From: an uncultured Prevotella sp.
GTDB taxonomy: Bacteria > Bacteroidota > Bacteroidia > Bacteroidales > Bacteroidaceae
Length of the DNA stretch: 64,000 nt
Direction of reading: 5' to 3'
Assembly: GCA_947170725.1 (NCBI GenBank)
Contig: CAMVUM010000004.1
Location: 85,552 to 149,551 of the forward strand
Part shown: piece by piece, positions 17,187 through 25,699 of the stretch
How positions within the stretch are numbered: the stretch's first letter is position 1
How the letters are laid out: each line of letters begins with the position of its first letter
Made by a program: the position numbers and the translations under genes
The notes under the pieces: model-generated
Database searches by the model: none
What the model was told of the DNA's origin: nothing
The model's input: only the letters and a program-made list of their open reading frames with translations

Positions 17187-18503
17187 ATGGCAAAAGAGTA
17201 TTTTCCGCAAATAGGAAAAATTCCCTTCGAGGGAACTGAAAGCAAGAACGTGATGGCTTTCCACTACTACGACCCCGAGCGTGTGGTGATGGGCAAGAAA
17301 ATGAAAGACTGGCTGCGCTTCTCTATGGCATGGTGGCACACACTGTGCGGAGCATCAGGCGACCAGTTCGGCGGCCAGACCCGCAGCTATGAGTGGGACA
17401 AGGCTGACGATGCCGTACAGCGCGCAAAGGACAAGATGGACGCCGGATTTGAAATCATGCAGAAACTCGGCATTGAGTTCTTCTGCTTCCACGATGTTGA
17501 CCTTGTTGAAGAGGGCGCAACCATCGAGGAGTATGAGGCCCGCATGAAGGCTATCACTGACTATGCTCAGGAGAAGATGGCCGAGACCGGCATCAAGCTG
17601 CTTTGGGGTACGGCCAATGTTTTCGGCAACAAGCGCTACATGAACGGTGCTGCCACGAACCCCGACTTCGACGTCGTTGCCCGTGCCGGTGTTCAGATCA
17701 AGAACGCTATCGACGCAACGATCAAACTCGGTGGCCAGAACTACGTGTTCTGGGGTGGCCGCGAGGGCTACATGAGCCTGCTCAACACTCAGATGCAGCG
17801 TGAGAAGAACCACTTGGCAAAGATGCTGACAGCCGCCCGCGACTACGCCCGTTCAAAGGGATTCACCGGCACGTTCCTCATTGAGCCGAAGCCCATGGAG
17901 CCCACGAAGCATCAGTATGACGTTGACACCGAGACCGTCATCGGCTTCCTTCGTGCCAACGGTCTGGACAAGGACTTCAAGGTGAACATCGAGGTCAACC
18001 ACGCCACTCTGGCCGGTCACACCTTCGAGCATGAGCTGGCCGTAGCTGTTGACAACGGCATGCTCGGTTCTATCGACGCAAACCGCGGAGACGCCCAGAA
18101 CGGCTGGGACACAGACCAGTTCCCCATCGACAACTACGAACTGACACAGGCCATGATGCAGGTTATCCGCAACGGCGGTCTGGGCAACGGCGGTTCGAAC
18201 TTCGACGCCAAGCTGCGTCGCAACTCTACTGATCCTGAGGATATATTCATCGCCCACATCAGCGGTATGGACGCCATGGCACGTGCCCTGCTCAACGCAG
18301 CTGCCATCCTTGAGGAGAGCGAGCTGCCCGCAATGCTTCAGGAGCGCTACGCCAGCTTCGACAGCGGTATCGGCAAGGACTTTGAGGACGGCAAGCTGTC
18401 TCTCGAACAGATCTACGAGTACGGCAAGAAGGTTGAGGAGCCCAAGGCTACCAGCGGCAAGCAGGAGAAGTATGAGACCATCGTGGCTCTTTATGCGAAA
18501 TAA
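17187..18503 (+). CDS. xylA: Xylose isomerase
   Basis: A 438-residue cytoplasmic enzyme that converts D-xylose to D-xylulose. Family motifs are clear: FCFHDVDLVEEG (catalytic His), FWGGREGYMSLLNT, FLIEPKPMEPTKHQYD (metal-binding Glu/His), NIEVNHATLAGHTFEHEL, and LGSIDANRGDAQNGWDTDQF with metal-binding Asp residues. Length fits the class II (longer) xylose isomerases found in Bacteroidetes. Codon use is strongly biased to C-ending codons, suggesting high expression. It forms an operon with xylB, with a strong hairpin downstream. Confidence 0.98.
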   Translation: MAKEYFPQIGKIPFEGTESKNVMAFHYYDPERVVMGKKMKDWLRFSMAWWHTLCGASGDQFGGQTRSYEWDKADDAVQRAKDKMDAGFEIMQKLGIEFFCFHDVDLVEEGATIEEYEARMKAITDYAQEKMAETGIKLLWGTANVFGNKRYMNGAATNPDFDVVARAGVQIKNAIDATIKLGGQNYVFWGGREGYMSLLNTQMQREKNHLAKMLTAARDYARSKGFTGTFLIEPKPMEPTKHQYDVDTETVIGFLRANGLDKDFKVNIEVNHATLAGHTFEHELAVAVDNGMLGSIDANRGDAQNGWDTDQFPIDNYELTQAMMQVIRNGGLGNGGSNFDAKLRRNSTDPEDIFIAHISGMDAMARALLNAAAILEESELPAMLQERYASFDSGIGKDFEDGKLSLEQIYEYGKKVEEPKATSGKQEKYETIVALYAK

Positions 18504-18576
18504 TCAGATTGCCCGACCTTAACGTTTGGATGTGAGTCGCCCCGCCGGGGAGAAATTCACGTCAATGACATGACTG

Positions 18577-18620
18577 GAAGCCTTTCTGCAGATTACATGA
18601 GTCTGCGGAAAGGCTTCTTT
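18577..18620 (+). terminator. Terminator of the xylBA operon
   Basis: GAAGCCTTTCTGCAGA (18577-18592) pairs with TCTGCGGAAAGGCTTC (18602-18617) with one mismatch, followed by TTT. It lies about 75 bp after the xylA stop. Confidence 0.75.
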
Positions 18621-18696
18621 CGGAATATGCTGTGCGGGTGACGGCCATTGATGTAGCGCATTTTATTGTGCGCGGCAGAACATTCTTTGTTCGTTT

Positions 18697-18729
18697 ATTG
18701 CTTGATGGCGGGCAGAATTTATAACTTTG
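18697..18729 (+). promoter_or_regulatory. Promoter of the lrgAB-like operon
   Basis: A -7 box TAACTTTG (18722-18729) matches TAnnTTTG, with ATTG at 18697-18700 at 21-bp spacing as a -33 candidate. The start codon at 18758 gives a leader of about 22 bases. Confidence 0.7.
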
Positions 18730-18757
18730 CATCCGACAAAACTATTTCAGATACGAT

Positions 18758-19111
18758 ATGATAAGACAGTGCACCATCCTTTTCGGATGTCTTGCTTTGG
18801 GCGAGCTGATAGTCTGGCTGACAGGAATCACGCTGCCGTCGAGCATCATTGGAATGTTGCTGCTCACGCTGTTTCTCCAGCTCGGTTGGGTGAAGACGGA
18901 ATGGATTGAAGGTCTGAGCGACTTTCTCGTGGCTAATCTCGGTTTCTTCTTCGTTCCACCGGGAGTGGCGCTGATGCTTTATTTCGACCTGATAAAGGCC
19001 GAGCTGCTTCCGATTGTTCTGGCAACGACGGTGAGCACGATAATTGTGCTGGTCGTCACCGGCCTCGTTCATCAATATCTGCGCAGACATCATGGCTTTT
19101 TTAGAAAATGA
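18758..19111 (+). CDS. CidA/LrgA-family holin-like membrane protein
   Basis: A 117-residue membrane protein with four hydrophobic segments. Family signatures: ELIVWLTGITLPSSIIGMLLL near the N-terminus and LGFFFVPPGVALMLYFDLI in the middle. CidA/LrgA proteins act with LrgB/CidB partners, classically linked to control of murein hydrolase activity and cell lysis, and more recently to export of small metabolites in some bacteria. The downstream LrgB-like gene overlaps it by 20 bp, the usual paired arrangement. Confidence 0.93.
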   Translation: MIRQCTILFGCLALGELIVWLTGITLPSSIIGMLLLTLFLQLGWVKTEWIEGLSDFLVANLGFFFVPPGVALMLYFDLIKAELLPIVLATTVSTIIVLVVTGLVHQYLRRHHGFFRK

Positions 19112-19787
19112 ATTCTTTCTCATAGCGCTGACCTTCGGGTTGTTCTTCGTTTCAAAGGCAGCGCAGAAGCGTACGGGGTGGCTGTTCCTCAACCCGATAC
19201 TGATAACGATAGTGTTTCTGATTGGTTATCTGAAGCTCACGGGCGTATCATACGAGACGTATAACGATGCCGGCCATCTCATCGAGTTCTGGCTCCGTCC
19301 GGCCGTCGTGGCTCTCGGAGTCCCGCTATATCGTCAGCTCTCGGCCATCCGCAAGCAGATAATCCCGCTTGTGGTTTCTTCGTTAGTGGGATGTATCGTC
19401 GGTATAGTCTCTGTCGTGTCCACGGCTTTGTGGCTTGGGGCAAGCCGTGAAGTGGCGGTTTCGCTGGCTTCAAAATCGGTGACAACACCGATTGCCATGG
19501 AGGTGACGAAGGCCGTTGGAGGAATTCCCTCGCTTACGGCCGCGGTGGTGGTATGCGTCGGAATTTTCGGTGCGATGATGGGATTTCGTATCCTCCAGTT
19601 CGGACATGTGACTAATCCGATAGCACAAGGTTTCTCCATGGGCACGGCATCGCATGCCGTCGGTACGAGCAAGGCGATGGAAGTTGGTTATCACTATGGA
19701 GCTTATTCGAGTCTCGGACTGACGCTCAATGGTATCTTTACGGCTTTGCTGACGCCGTTGGTGCTTGAGGCTATGGGACTGATTTAG
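19092..19787 (+). CDS. LrgB/CidB-family membrane protein
   Basis: 231 residues if started at the ATG at 19092 (MAFLENEFFLIALTFGLFF). A longer reading from 19044 begins MCWSSP inside the partner gene and lacks the family's N-terminus, so it is rejected. Signature segments: NPILITIVFLIGYLKLTGV, EFWLRPAVVALGVPLYRQL, the ALASKSVTTPIAMEV-like LASKSVTTPIAMEV, and the C-terminal GTASHAVGTSKAMEVG. It is an integral membrane partner of the LrgA-like protein encoded just upstream. Confidence 0.95.
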   Translation: MAFLENEFFLIALTFGLFFVSKAAQKRTGWLFLNPILITIVFLIGYLKLTGVSYETYNDAGHLIEFWLRPAVVALGVPLYRQLSAIRKQIIPLVVSSLVGCIVGIVSVVSTALWLGASREVAVSLASKSVTTPIAMEVTKAVGGIPSLTAAVVVCVGIFGAMMGFRILQFGHVTNPIAQGFSMGTASHAVGTSKAMEVGYHYGAYSSLGLTLNGIFTALLTPLVLEAMGLI

Positions 19788-19915
19788 ACAACTATTTGAA
19801 ACTTCGGATTCGGATACTAAAGTCTATGGAATGCCGTTGGCATTTGAAAGTTCCTTCTGACAGACGGAATGGAAGGGGAGAATTTTAGGAGAGGAGTGAT
19901 GGGGTGTGATATACA

Positions 19916-19967
19916 AAATAAGGGTATGTCAAGGTTGAAATCCAACCTTTATGACATACCCTTATTT
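19916..19967. terminator. Bidirectional terminator hairpin
   Basis: A 22-base arm (19916-19937) pairs with 19943-19967 except for a three-base bulge. The stem ends are A-rich and T-rich, so it can act on both strands. It lies between the convergent lrgB-like and GDP-fucose synthase genes. Confidence 0.75.
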
Positions 19968-20023
19968 CTATGATGTTTTATTTGTGTTGTTCTTACCGCA
20001 GATAATTGCCGTTGCGGCGGGAT

Positions 20024-21193
20024 TTACAGGAGGCTTTCCCGATACCAGTCGAAGAGTTTCTGAACGCCGTCCTCAATTTCGACTTTGTGGGTCCATCCGA
20101 GCGAATGGAGCTTCTCCACGTCGATGAGCTTACGCGGTGTTCCGTCGGGCTTGGAGGTGTCGAATTCCACCGTTCCCTCAAAACCTACGGTCTTGACCAC
20201 CAGTTCGGAGAGTTCGCGGATGGTGAGTTCCTTGCCTGTGCCGACGTTGATGTGGCAGTTGCGGATTTCGCCGAGTGACGGAATGGCACCGCCGCGTCCT
20301 TCGCTGTTGTTTCGGTCAACGGATCCGGTGGTCGTCTTTCCGTAGAACACGGACGAGTATTTTTCAATTCCGATGATGTCCTTGAAGTCGACGTTGAGCA
20401 GCACATGAACGCTGGCGTCGGCCATGTCCTCGCTCCAGAGGAACTCACGCAGAGGCGTTCCGGTGCCCCAGAGTGTGACACGGTTGTCGCTGATTCCGTA
20501 TTTAGCAAGCACGGTGAGAATTTCGTCGTTGCTGTTGGTGCCTGTCACTCCCTCCACGGGGCGCTTGTTCATGTCTGTGCGTATTGCGTCCCAGTTGCCG
20601 TCGTGTATCAGTTTGGCCAGATATACCTTGCGCATCATGGCCGGCATGACATGACTGTTCTCCAGATGGAAGTTGTCGTTCGGGCCGTAGAGATTGGTGG
20701 GCATGACGGCAATATAGTTCGTTCCGTACTGCAGATTGTAGCTTTCGCACATCTTCAAGCCGGCAATCTTCGCAATTGCATACTCCTCGTTGCTGTATTC
20801 CAGCGGCGAGGTGAGCAGGACATCCTCCTTCATCGGTTGCGGCGCATCCTTGGGATAGATACATGTTGACCCAAGGAAGAGCAGCTTCTTGACGCCGTGG
20901 GAATAGGCGTTTCCGATGACGTTACACTGCATCATCATGTTCTGCATGATGAAGTCGGCACGGTAGAGGAAATTGGCCATGATGCCGCCGACAAAGGCTG
21001 CGGCGAGGACAACGGCGTCGGGACGCTCTTCGTCAAAGAACTTCCTGACGGCCACCTGGTCCGTGAGGTCCAGTTCGCTGTGGCTGCGTCCGATGAGATT
21101 GTTATAACCGCGCTGCTTGAGATTGTTCCATATAGCCGAACCGACGAGCCCGTTGTGGCCGGCGATGTAGATTTTGCTGTTCTTGTCTAACAT
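20024..21193 (-). CDS. fcl: GDP-L-fucose synthase
   Basis: A 389-residue short-chain dehydrogenase/reductase doing the epimerisation and NADPH reduction of GDP-4-keto-6-deoxymannose to GDP-L-fucose. The NADP loop is [15 protein letters not shown]; the catalytic Ser is in [15 protein letters not shown]; the Tyr-Lys pair is in [10 protein letters not shown]; and [19 protein letters not shown] is typical of the family. It is longer than the E. coli enzyme (about 320) because of an insertion near residues 195-235 ([18 protein letters not shown]) and another near 280-300, common in Bacteroidetes homologues. It is the last gene of the manC-gmd-fcl cluster. Confidence 0.96.
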   Translation of the reverse strand: MLDKNSKIYIAGHNGLVGSAIWNNLKQRGYNNLIGRSHSELDLTDQVAVRKFFDEERPDAVVLAAAFVGGIMANFLYRADFIMQNMMMQCNVIGNAYSHGVKKLLFLGSTCIYPKDAPQPMKEDVLLTSPLEYSNEEYAIAKIAGLKMCESYNLQYGTNYIAVMPTNLYGPNDNFHLENSHVMPAMMRKVYLAKLIHDGNWDAIRTDMNKRPVEGVTGTNSNDEILTVLAKYGISDNRVTLWGTGTPLREFLWSEDMADASVHVLLNVDFKDIIGIEKYSSVFYGKTTTGSVDRNNSEGRGGAIPSLGEIRNCHINVGTGKELTIRELSELVVKTVGFEGTVEFDTSKPDGTPRKLIDVEKLHSLGWTHKVEIEDGVQKLFDWYRESLL

Positions 21194-21199
21194 AAGTTT

Positions 21200-21330
21200 T
21201 ATAAATAAAAGGAGTCATAGGATTAAAAGGGAGATATTGCTCCCTGTGGTCGCTTGCAAGGCAAGAACTTCCGAGCGACGGTAGGGAGCAATAACTCCTC
21301 TAAATCCTTTAACTCCTTTAATTCCTTAAA
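21200..21330. repeat. Second dispersed repeat family, copy 1, between gmd and fcl
   Basis: TATTGCTCCCT (21235-21245) and AGGGAGCAATA (21283-21293) are complementary, flanked by inner TCGCT/AGCGA. AAAGGAGTT-type words follow on the complementary strand. The reverse complement of this segment resembles 36036-36112: CCTTGCAAGCG preceded by CGGAAGTTCTTG, with AAAGGAGTTA and GAGGAGTT. It separates two genes of one pathway and may weaken read-through. Confidence 0.6.
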
Positions 21331-21336
21331 AAGAAA

Positions 21337-22431
21337 TTACTTCACTACTCCTTTCTCCAGATATTCAGCGAGGTTGGTGCGCATGACGCTTGCCACGTGG
21401 TCTGCTGCGACTTTCTGCATGTCGTGCTTTACCATTATGCTGACCAGCTCCTCGAATGTGGTCTTCTGCGGATCCCAACCCAGCTCTCTCTTTGCCTTAC
21501 TCGGGTCGCCCCAGAGGTTGACAACGTCCGTGGGACGGTAGAAGTCGGGAGACACCTCAATGATGCACTTGCCGGTCTTCTTGTCATATCCCTTCTCGTC
21601 CATGCCTTCGCCCTTGAATTCAAGTTCAATGCCGGCGGCACGGAACGCATATTCGCAGAATTCGCGAACGGAATGCTGTACACCTGTTGCGATAACGAAA
21701 TCCTCGGGAGTGTCGTGCTGCAGGATGAGCCACATGCACTCAACATAATCCTTGGCATATCCCCAGTCGCGGAGCGAGGAAAGGTTTCCGAGATATAGTT
21801 TGTCCTGCTTGCCCTGTGCGATGCGGGCGGCAGCAAGTGTAATCTTTCGGGTTACGAAAGTCTCGCCTCGGCGCTCTGACTCGTGGTTAAACAGGATACC
21901 GGAGCAGCAGAACATGTTGTATGCCTCGCGGTATTCTTTGATAATCCAGAAGCCGTATAGTTTGGCAACGGCATACGGTGAATATGGATGGAACGGAGTT
22001 TTCTCGTTCTGCGGAACTTCCTCCACCTTTCCGTAGAGTTCGGATGTGGATGCCTGATAGATGCGGCATGACTGTTCCAGATGGTTTGCTCTCACGGCTT
22101 CGAGCACGCGGAGAACGCCGGTGGCGTCGACATCAGCAGTAAATTCCGGTGAATCGAACGAAACCTGAACATGGCTCTGAGCAGCGAGGTTATAGATTTC
22201 AGTAGGCTGAACCTTGCTGACAACCTTCACGAGTGACATAGAGTCTCCCATGTCAGCATAGTGGAGGTGGAACATAGGATGTCCTTCAAGATGTGCTATG
22301 CGCTCGCGGTAGTCAACTGAACTGCGGCGGATGATGCCGTGAACGTCGTAACCTTTCTCGATAAGAAATTCGGCCAGATAAGAACCGTCCTGGCCTGTAA
22401 CACCTGTAATTAATGCAACTTTTCTTTCCAT
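21337..22431 (-). CDS. gmd: GDP-mannose 4,6-dehydratase
   Basis: A 364-residue NAD(P)-dependent SDR enzyme converting GDP-D-mannose to GDP-4-keto-6-deoxy-D-mannose. The coenzyme loop is [25 protein letters not shown] and HYADMGDS follow; the catalytic region has [18 protein letters not shown] and [14 protein letters not shown] (Tyr-x3-Lys); later GETFVTRKI and [18 protein letters not shown]. Length and motifs are standard. It provides the substrate of fcl, encoded downstream, and takes GDP-mannose from the upstream manC product. Confidence 0.98.
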   Translation of the reverse strand: MERKVALITGVTGQDGSYLAEFLIEKGYDVHGIIRRSSVDYRERIAHLEGHPMFHLHYADMGDSMSLVKVVSKVQPTEIYNLAAQSHVQVSFDSPEFTADVDATGVLRVLEAVRANHLEQSCRIYQASTSELYGKVEEVPQNEKTPFHPYSPYAVAKLYGFWIIKEYREAYNMFCCSGILFNHESERRGETFVTRKITLAAARIAQGKQDKLYLGNLSSLRDWGYAKDYVECMWLILQHDTPEDFVIATGVQHSVREFCEYAFRAAGIELEFKGEGMDEKGYDKKTGKCIIEVSPDFYRPTDVVNLWGDPSKAKRELGWDPQKTTFEELVSIMVKHDMQKVAADHVASVMRTNLAEYLEKGVVK

Positions 22432-22475
22432 ATTGTATTATTGATAATAAATGTAGTGTGATTGTTTTTGTATTA

Positions 22476-23546
22476 TTATTTGTCCTGGCCAGAGAACTGT
22501 TTTATTCGCTGTTCTTCAGACAGTTTACAGATAAGAAGTGTGTCGTTGTTCTCTGCCACGATATAGCCGTCAAGTCCCTGTACGACGACTTTCTTTTCCT
22601 GTGTTGTATGTATCATGCAGTTGTGCGTCTCAAAGAGATTGATGTCGTTTCCGATACAACTGTTTCCGTAGAGATCTCTTTTGGTCTGCGTGAGCAGTGA
22701 CCCCCATGTGCCGAGATCGCTCCAGCCGAAATCCGACGGGCATACGAAAATCTCTTCGGCCTTCTCCATGATGGCATAGTCGACGGAGATGTTTTCGCAC
22801 TCGGGGAACAGGCGATCAATCTCCTCCTGCTCCTTGTCTGTTCCATAGACAGGCATGAGCGACTCGAATATTTTCGCCATGGTGGGCTGATAGACTCTGA
22901 ACGCATTGACGATAGTGCTGACATTCCAGATGAATATGCCTGCGTTCCAGAAGTAGAAGTTCTTCTGGATGTACTGTTGTGCCGTTTTAAGGTCTGGCTT
23001 TTCGCGGAACGAATCGACGCGGAATATTTCTTTGTTGCGCAGCGAGCTGGTGGACAGGTCTGCCTGGATGTAGCCGTAGCCGGTCTCAGGGCGTGACGGT
23101 TTGATGCCGAGTGTGACAATGGAGTCCGTTTCGCCCGTGAATCGTAGACACTCCGTCACCACGCGGTTGAATTCGGCCACGTCAGTGACGATGTGGTCGC
23201 TCGGCGATACCACGATGTTGGCCTTTGGGTCTTTTGACTTGATTTTCCAACTGACGTATGCAATACATGGAGCCGTATTCCTGCGGCAAGGTTCGCACAG
23301 AATATTTCCGGCAGGAATTTCCGGAAGTTGTTCTTTCACGATATCCACATAGTTACGGTTTGTGACGACCCAGATATTTTCCGGTTCGCATATCCCGCTG
23401 AATCTTTTTGCGGTCAGCTGTAACAGTGATTTTCCTACTCCGAGCACGTCGATGAACTGTTTTGGACGTTCTGATGTGCTCATCGGCCAGAAACGGCTTC
23501 CCACGCCGCCGGCCATGATAACAAGGTGGTTGTTTCTTCCTGCCAT
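22476..23546 (-). CDS. manC: Mannose-1-phosphate guanylyltransferase
   Basis: A 356-residue nucleotidyltransferase making GDP-mannose from mannose-1-phosphate and GTP. The pyrophosphorylase loop is VIMAGGVGSRFWPMSTSERP with PKQFIDVLG. Further signatures are NTAPCIAYVSW, ANIVVSPSDHIV, ETGYGYI, FREKPDL, FFWNAGIFIWN and DFGWSDLGTW. It is the single-function (about 350 residue) type without the isomerase domain. As the first gene of manC-gmd-fcl it feeds GDP-fucose synthesis for the polysaccharide operon or other fucosylated surface structures (inference). Confidence 0.95.
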   Translation of the reverse strand: MAGRNNHLVIMAGGVGSRFWPMSTSERPKQFIDVLGVGKSLLQLTAKRFSGICEPENIWVVTNRNYVDIVKEQLPEIPAGNILCEPCRRNTAPCIAYVSWKIKSKDPKANIVVSPSDHIVTDVAEFNRVVTECLRFTGETDSIVTLGIKPSRPETGYGYIQADLSTSSLRNKEIFRVDSFREKPDLKTAQQYIQKNFYFWNAGIFIWNVSTIVNAFRVYQPTMAKIFESLMPVYGTDKEQEEIDRLFPECENISVDYAIMEKAEEIFVCPSDFGWSDLGTWGSLLTQTKRDLYGNSCIGNDINLFETHNCMIHTTQEKKVVVQGLDGYIVAENNDTLLICKLSEEQRIKQFSGQDK

Positions 23547-23630
23547 AATTGTCTGATTTATGCCTTTATTGAGTAATGGTAATGTTATATAGAGCCGTTT
23601 TCTTTGTTCCGGTCTGCCGCTATGCGTCGT

Positions 23631-24272
23631 TTATTTGCCGGTTGTTGTCTTGCGGTTCTTTTTTATGATCGCCCGTATGATGAAATAGGCGATGGCCAGC
23701 AGTACGGCTGCGATGATTACGGCCTTGATGTATTCCGAATATTCATTGATTTTATCTTCGAGTTGGTCTTTCGGTACGAAAGAATGAAGATACCATCCCA
23801 TGGCGGCCAGGATGCTGTTCCACACGCCCGCTCCGATTGTCGTATAAAGAATGAACTTTGCGAAGTTCATTTTCGCCAGTCCGGCCGGAATGGAGATGAG
23901 CTGCCGTATGGCGGGGAGGACGCGGCCCACGAGTGTGGCCGTCACTCCGTGGTCGGTGAAGAACTTCTCGCTCTTTTCGATTTTCTCCTGATTGATCAGG
24001 CAGAGTTTTCCCCATTTGCTGTTGGCGAACCTGTAGATGAACGGACGGCCGAGGAAATAGGCAAGACCATAGTTTATGGCAGCGCCGAGGTCGGCTCCGA
24101 TGGTGGCGAACAGTACAACGAGAAACACGTTCAGCTCTCCGGCAGCGGCGTTATAGGCCGCCGGCGGCACCACCACTTCCGATGGGAAAGGAATGAATGT
24201 GCTTTCGATTAGCATCAGAAAGAGGATTGTGCCGTAGTTGAGATTATCCAGAAGACTGTATAGTATGTTCAT
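23631..24272 (-). CDS. DedA-family membrane protein
   Basis: A 213-residue inner-membrane protein with five or six hydrophobic segments. Family motifs: ESTFIPFPSEVVVPPAA, GADLGAAINYGLAYFLGRPF, FFTDHGVTATLVGRVLPAIR, and QLISIPAGLAKMNFAKFI. DedA/SNARE-associated proteins are proposed lipid scramblases or undecaprenyl-phosphate carriers that affect envelope homeostasis. Its start overlaps the stop of the TPR gene by 4 bp (ATGA), so the two are probably coupled. Confidence 0.93.
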   Translation of the reverse strand: MNILYSLLDNLNYGTILFLMLIESTFIPFPSEVVVPPAAYNAAAGELNVFLVVLFATIGADLGAAINYGLAYFLGRPFIYRFANSKWGKLCLINQEKIEKSEKFFTDHGVTATLVGRVLPAIRQLISIPAGLAKMNFAKFILYTTIGAGVWNSILAAMGWYLHSFVPKDQLEDKINEYSEYIKAVIIAAVLLAIAYFIIRAIIKKNRKTTTGK

Positions 24273-25699
24273 TGTTCTTTTTCGTTAAGTTTATTATACA
24301 TATAGTCATAATAGTCCTTCGCATCCATATTTTTCGGAAAAATATGGTTTAAAACCGTCTTGGCTTCCTTTGGATTGCGTTTCACGGCAATCTTCAGATA
24401 GTGGAGAAATTCGTCCGTCCGTTTCATGTCCCAGCAGCACAGGGCCATGTATGAATATCCTTCGTCAAAATCTTCGTCCGTTATTTCGAAGAATCGTTTG
24501 AACATCTTGTATGATGTTTCAAGATATTTATTGTCATACAGCGAGACCATTATGCGTAGAAGTATATTCGGAGCGCTGTCGGAGCGGATGATGGCTTTTT
24601 GAAATCTTTTCTCTGCCTCTTCGTACATTCCGTTTTCCAGCAGTATATGTCCGCGCAACACTTCCATGTCCGTATGGTCACAATCGTATGCTTCCGTCAT
24701 GTCCATACATTCCATCGCTTTCGCCAGCTGTTTCATGGAGCTGTAGGCGAAGGCCATTTCCTGATATATCTGGACGATATACTGAGAGTCTGCCGGTGCC
24801 GTGTCAAGCGCTTTTTCCAATATGTCTATCGCTTCGTCATACCGTGACAGATTGACGAGACAGGTTCCGCAGTTGAGCAATCCGAATTCATCGTCAGGCA
24901 TCTGTTCATGGTATCTTTCATAATACTTCAGCGCCTCTTCATATTCATTCAGCCGATATAGGCTGTTTGCTTTGGCCAGAAGGCCGTCCGGGTCCTCGGG
25001 GTCGATGGCGATGGCATATTCGCTGCTTGTCACTGCCTTATCGAAGTCCTCGTTCATGAACTGTGCACTTGCAAGTGCATTCCAGTATCTTTTGGAAAAC
25101 GGATCTTTATCTATCAGTTCGTCAAATATCTTTGCACTTCTGCTGAACTCTCCCATGCCGAACAATACTCTTGCCATCAGCTCTTTGTATTCGTCACGCT
25201 TGCAGTTCCTGATGCTCATCATCCATTCGTGTGCCTTTTCGTTCACACCATAGTCCACATAGATATTGGCGACGTCCAGCACGAAGTCTTCATATTCATC
25301 CGGTTCGATGCTCTTGAAGTATTCCTTCAGATATTCATCGGCTATTTCAATTTTACTTTGGGCGATGAGTATTTCTGCCGTGAGGTATTTGTAGTCCGGG
25401 TCTTCCTTGTCGCTGATTTCCTCGGCCAGTTCTTTGGCAGTTCTGAAATCATTTTCGGCCAGTGCCTCTCGTGCCTTAAACACGAGAGGCGCCGTAGCCC
25501 CGGGATTCATATTCAGTGCGAAGTCAATGACCGCACGTGCTTTTTCCCTCTTGCCTATAAAGTTATAGTAGTCTGCAATGTCTGACAGTTCGTCAACGTC
25601 CAGAAATATGGGTTGTCCCTCCCTTACAGACTTTTCGTATGATGACAGTGTGTCCTGAAAAGGTTTGCTGTCGAAATACTTGTCACCGGTTTGCATCAT
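24269..25699 (-). CDS. TPR-repeat protein
   Basis: 476 residues from the ATG at 25699, which overlaps the glnS stop as ATGA; an in-frame Met six codons earlier is possible but would lie inside glnS. There is no signal peptide. The protein is built almost wholly of tetratricopeptide helices, e.g. YWNALASAQFMNEDFDKAVT followed by A/P/D spacing, GLLAKANSLYRLNEYEEAL, LLNCGTCLVNLSRYDEAI and MAFAYSSMKQLAKAME. It is acidic and presumably a cytoplasmic scaffold; no specific partner can be read. It lies in an operon between glnS and the DedA gene. Confidence 0.85.
   Translation of the reverse strand: MMQTGDKYFDSKPFQDTLSSYEKSVREGQPIFLDVDELSDIADYYNFIGKREKARAVIDFALNMNPGATAPLVFKAREALAENDFRTAKELAEEISDKEDPDYKYLTAEILIAQSKIEIADEYLKEYFKSIEPDEYEDFVLDVANIYVDYGVNEKAHEWMMSIRNCKRDEYKELMARVLFGMGEFSRSAKIFDELIDKDPFSKRYWNALASAQFMNEDFDKAVTSSEYAIAIDPEDPDGLLAKANSLYRLNEYEEALKYYERYHEQMPDDEFGLLNCGTCLVNLSRYDEAIDILEKALDTAPADSQYIVQIYQEMAFAYSSMKQLAKAMECMDMTEAYDCDHTDMEVLRGHILLENGMYEEAEKRFQKAIIRSDSAPNILLRIMVSLYDNKYLETSYKMFKRFFEITDEDFDEGYSYMALCCWDMKRTDEFLHYLKIAVKRNPKEAKTVLNHIFPKNMDAKDYYDYMYNKLNEKEQ

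Noticed and set aside
19044..19091. N-terminal extension of the LrgB-like protein
   Set aside because: It lies inside the LrgA-like gene and adds a sequence not typical of LrgB.
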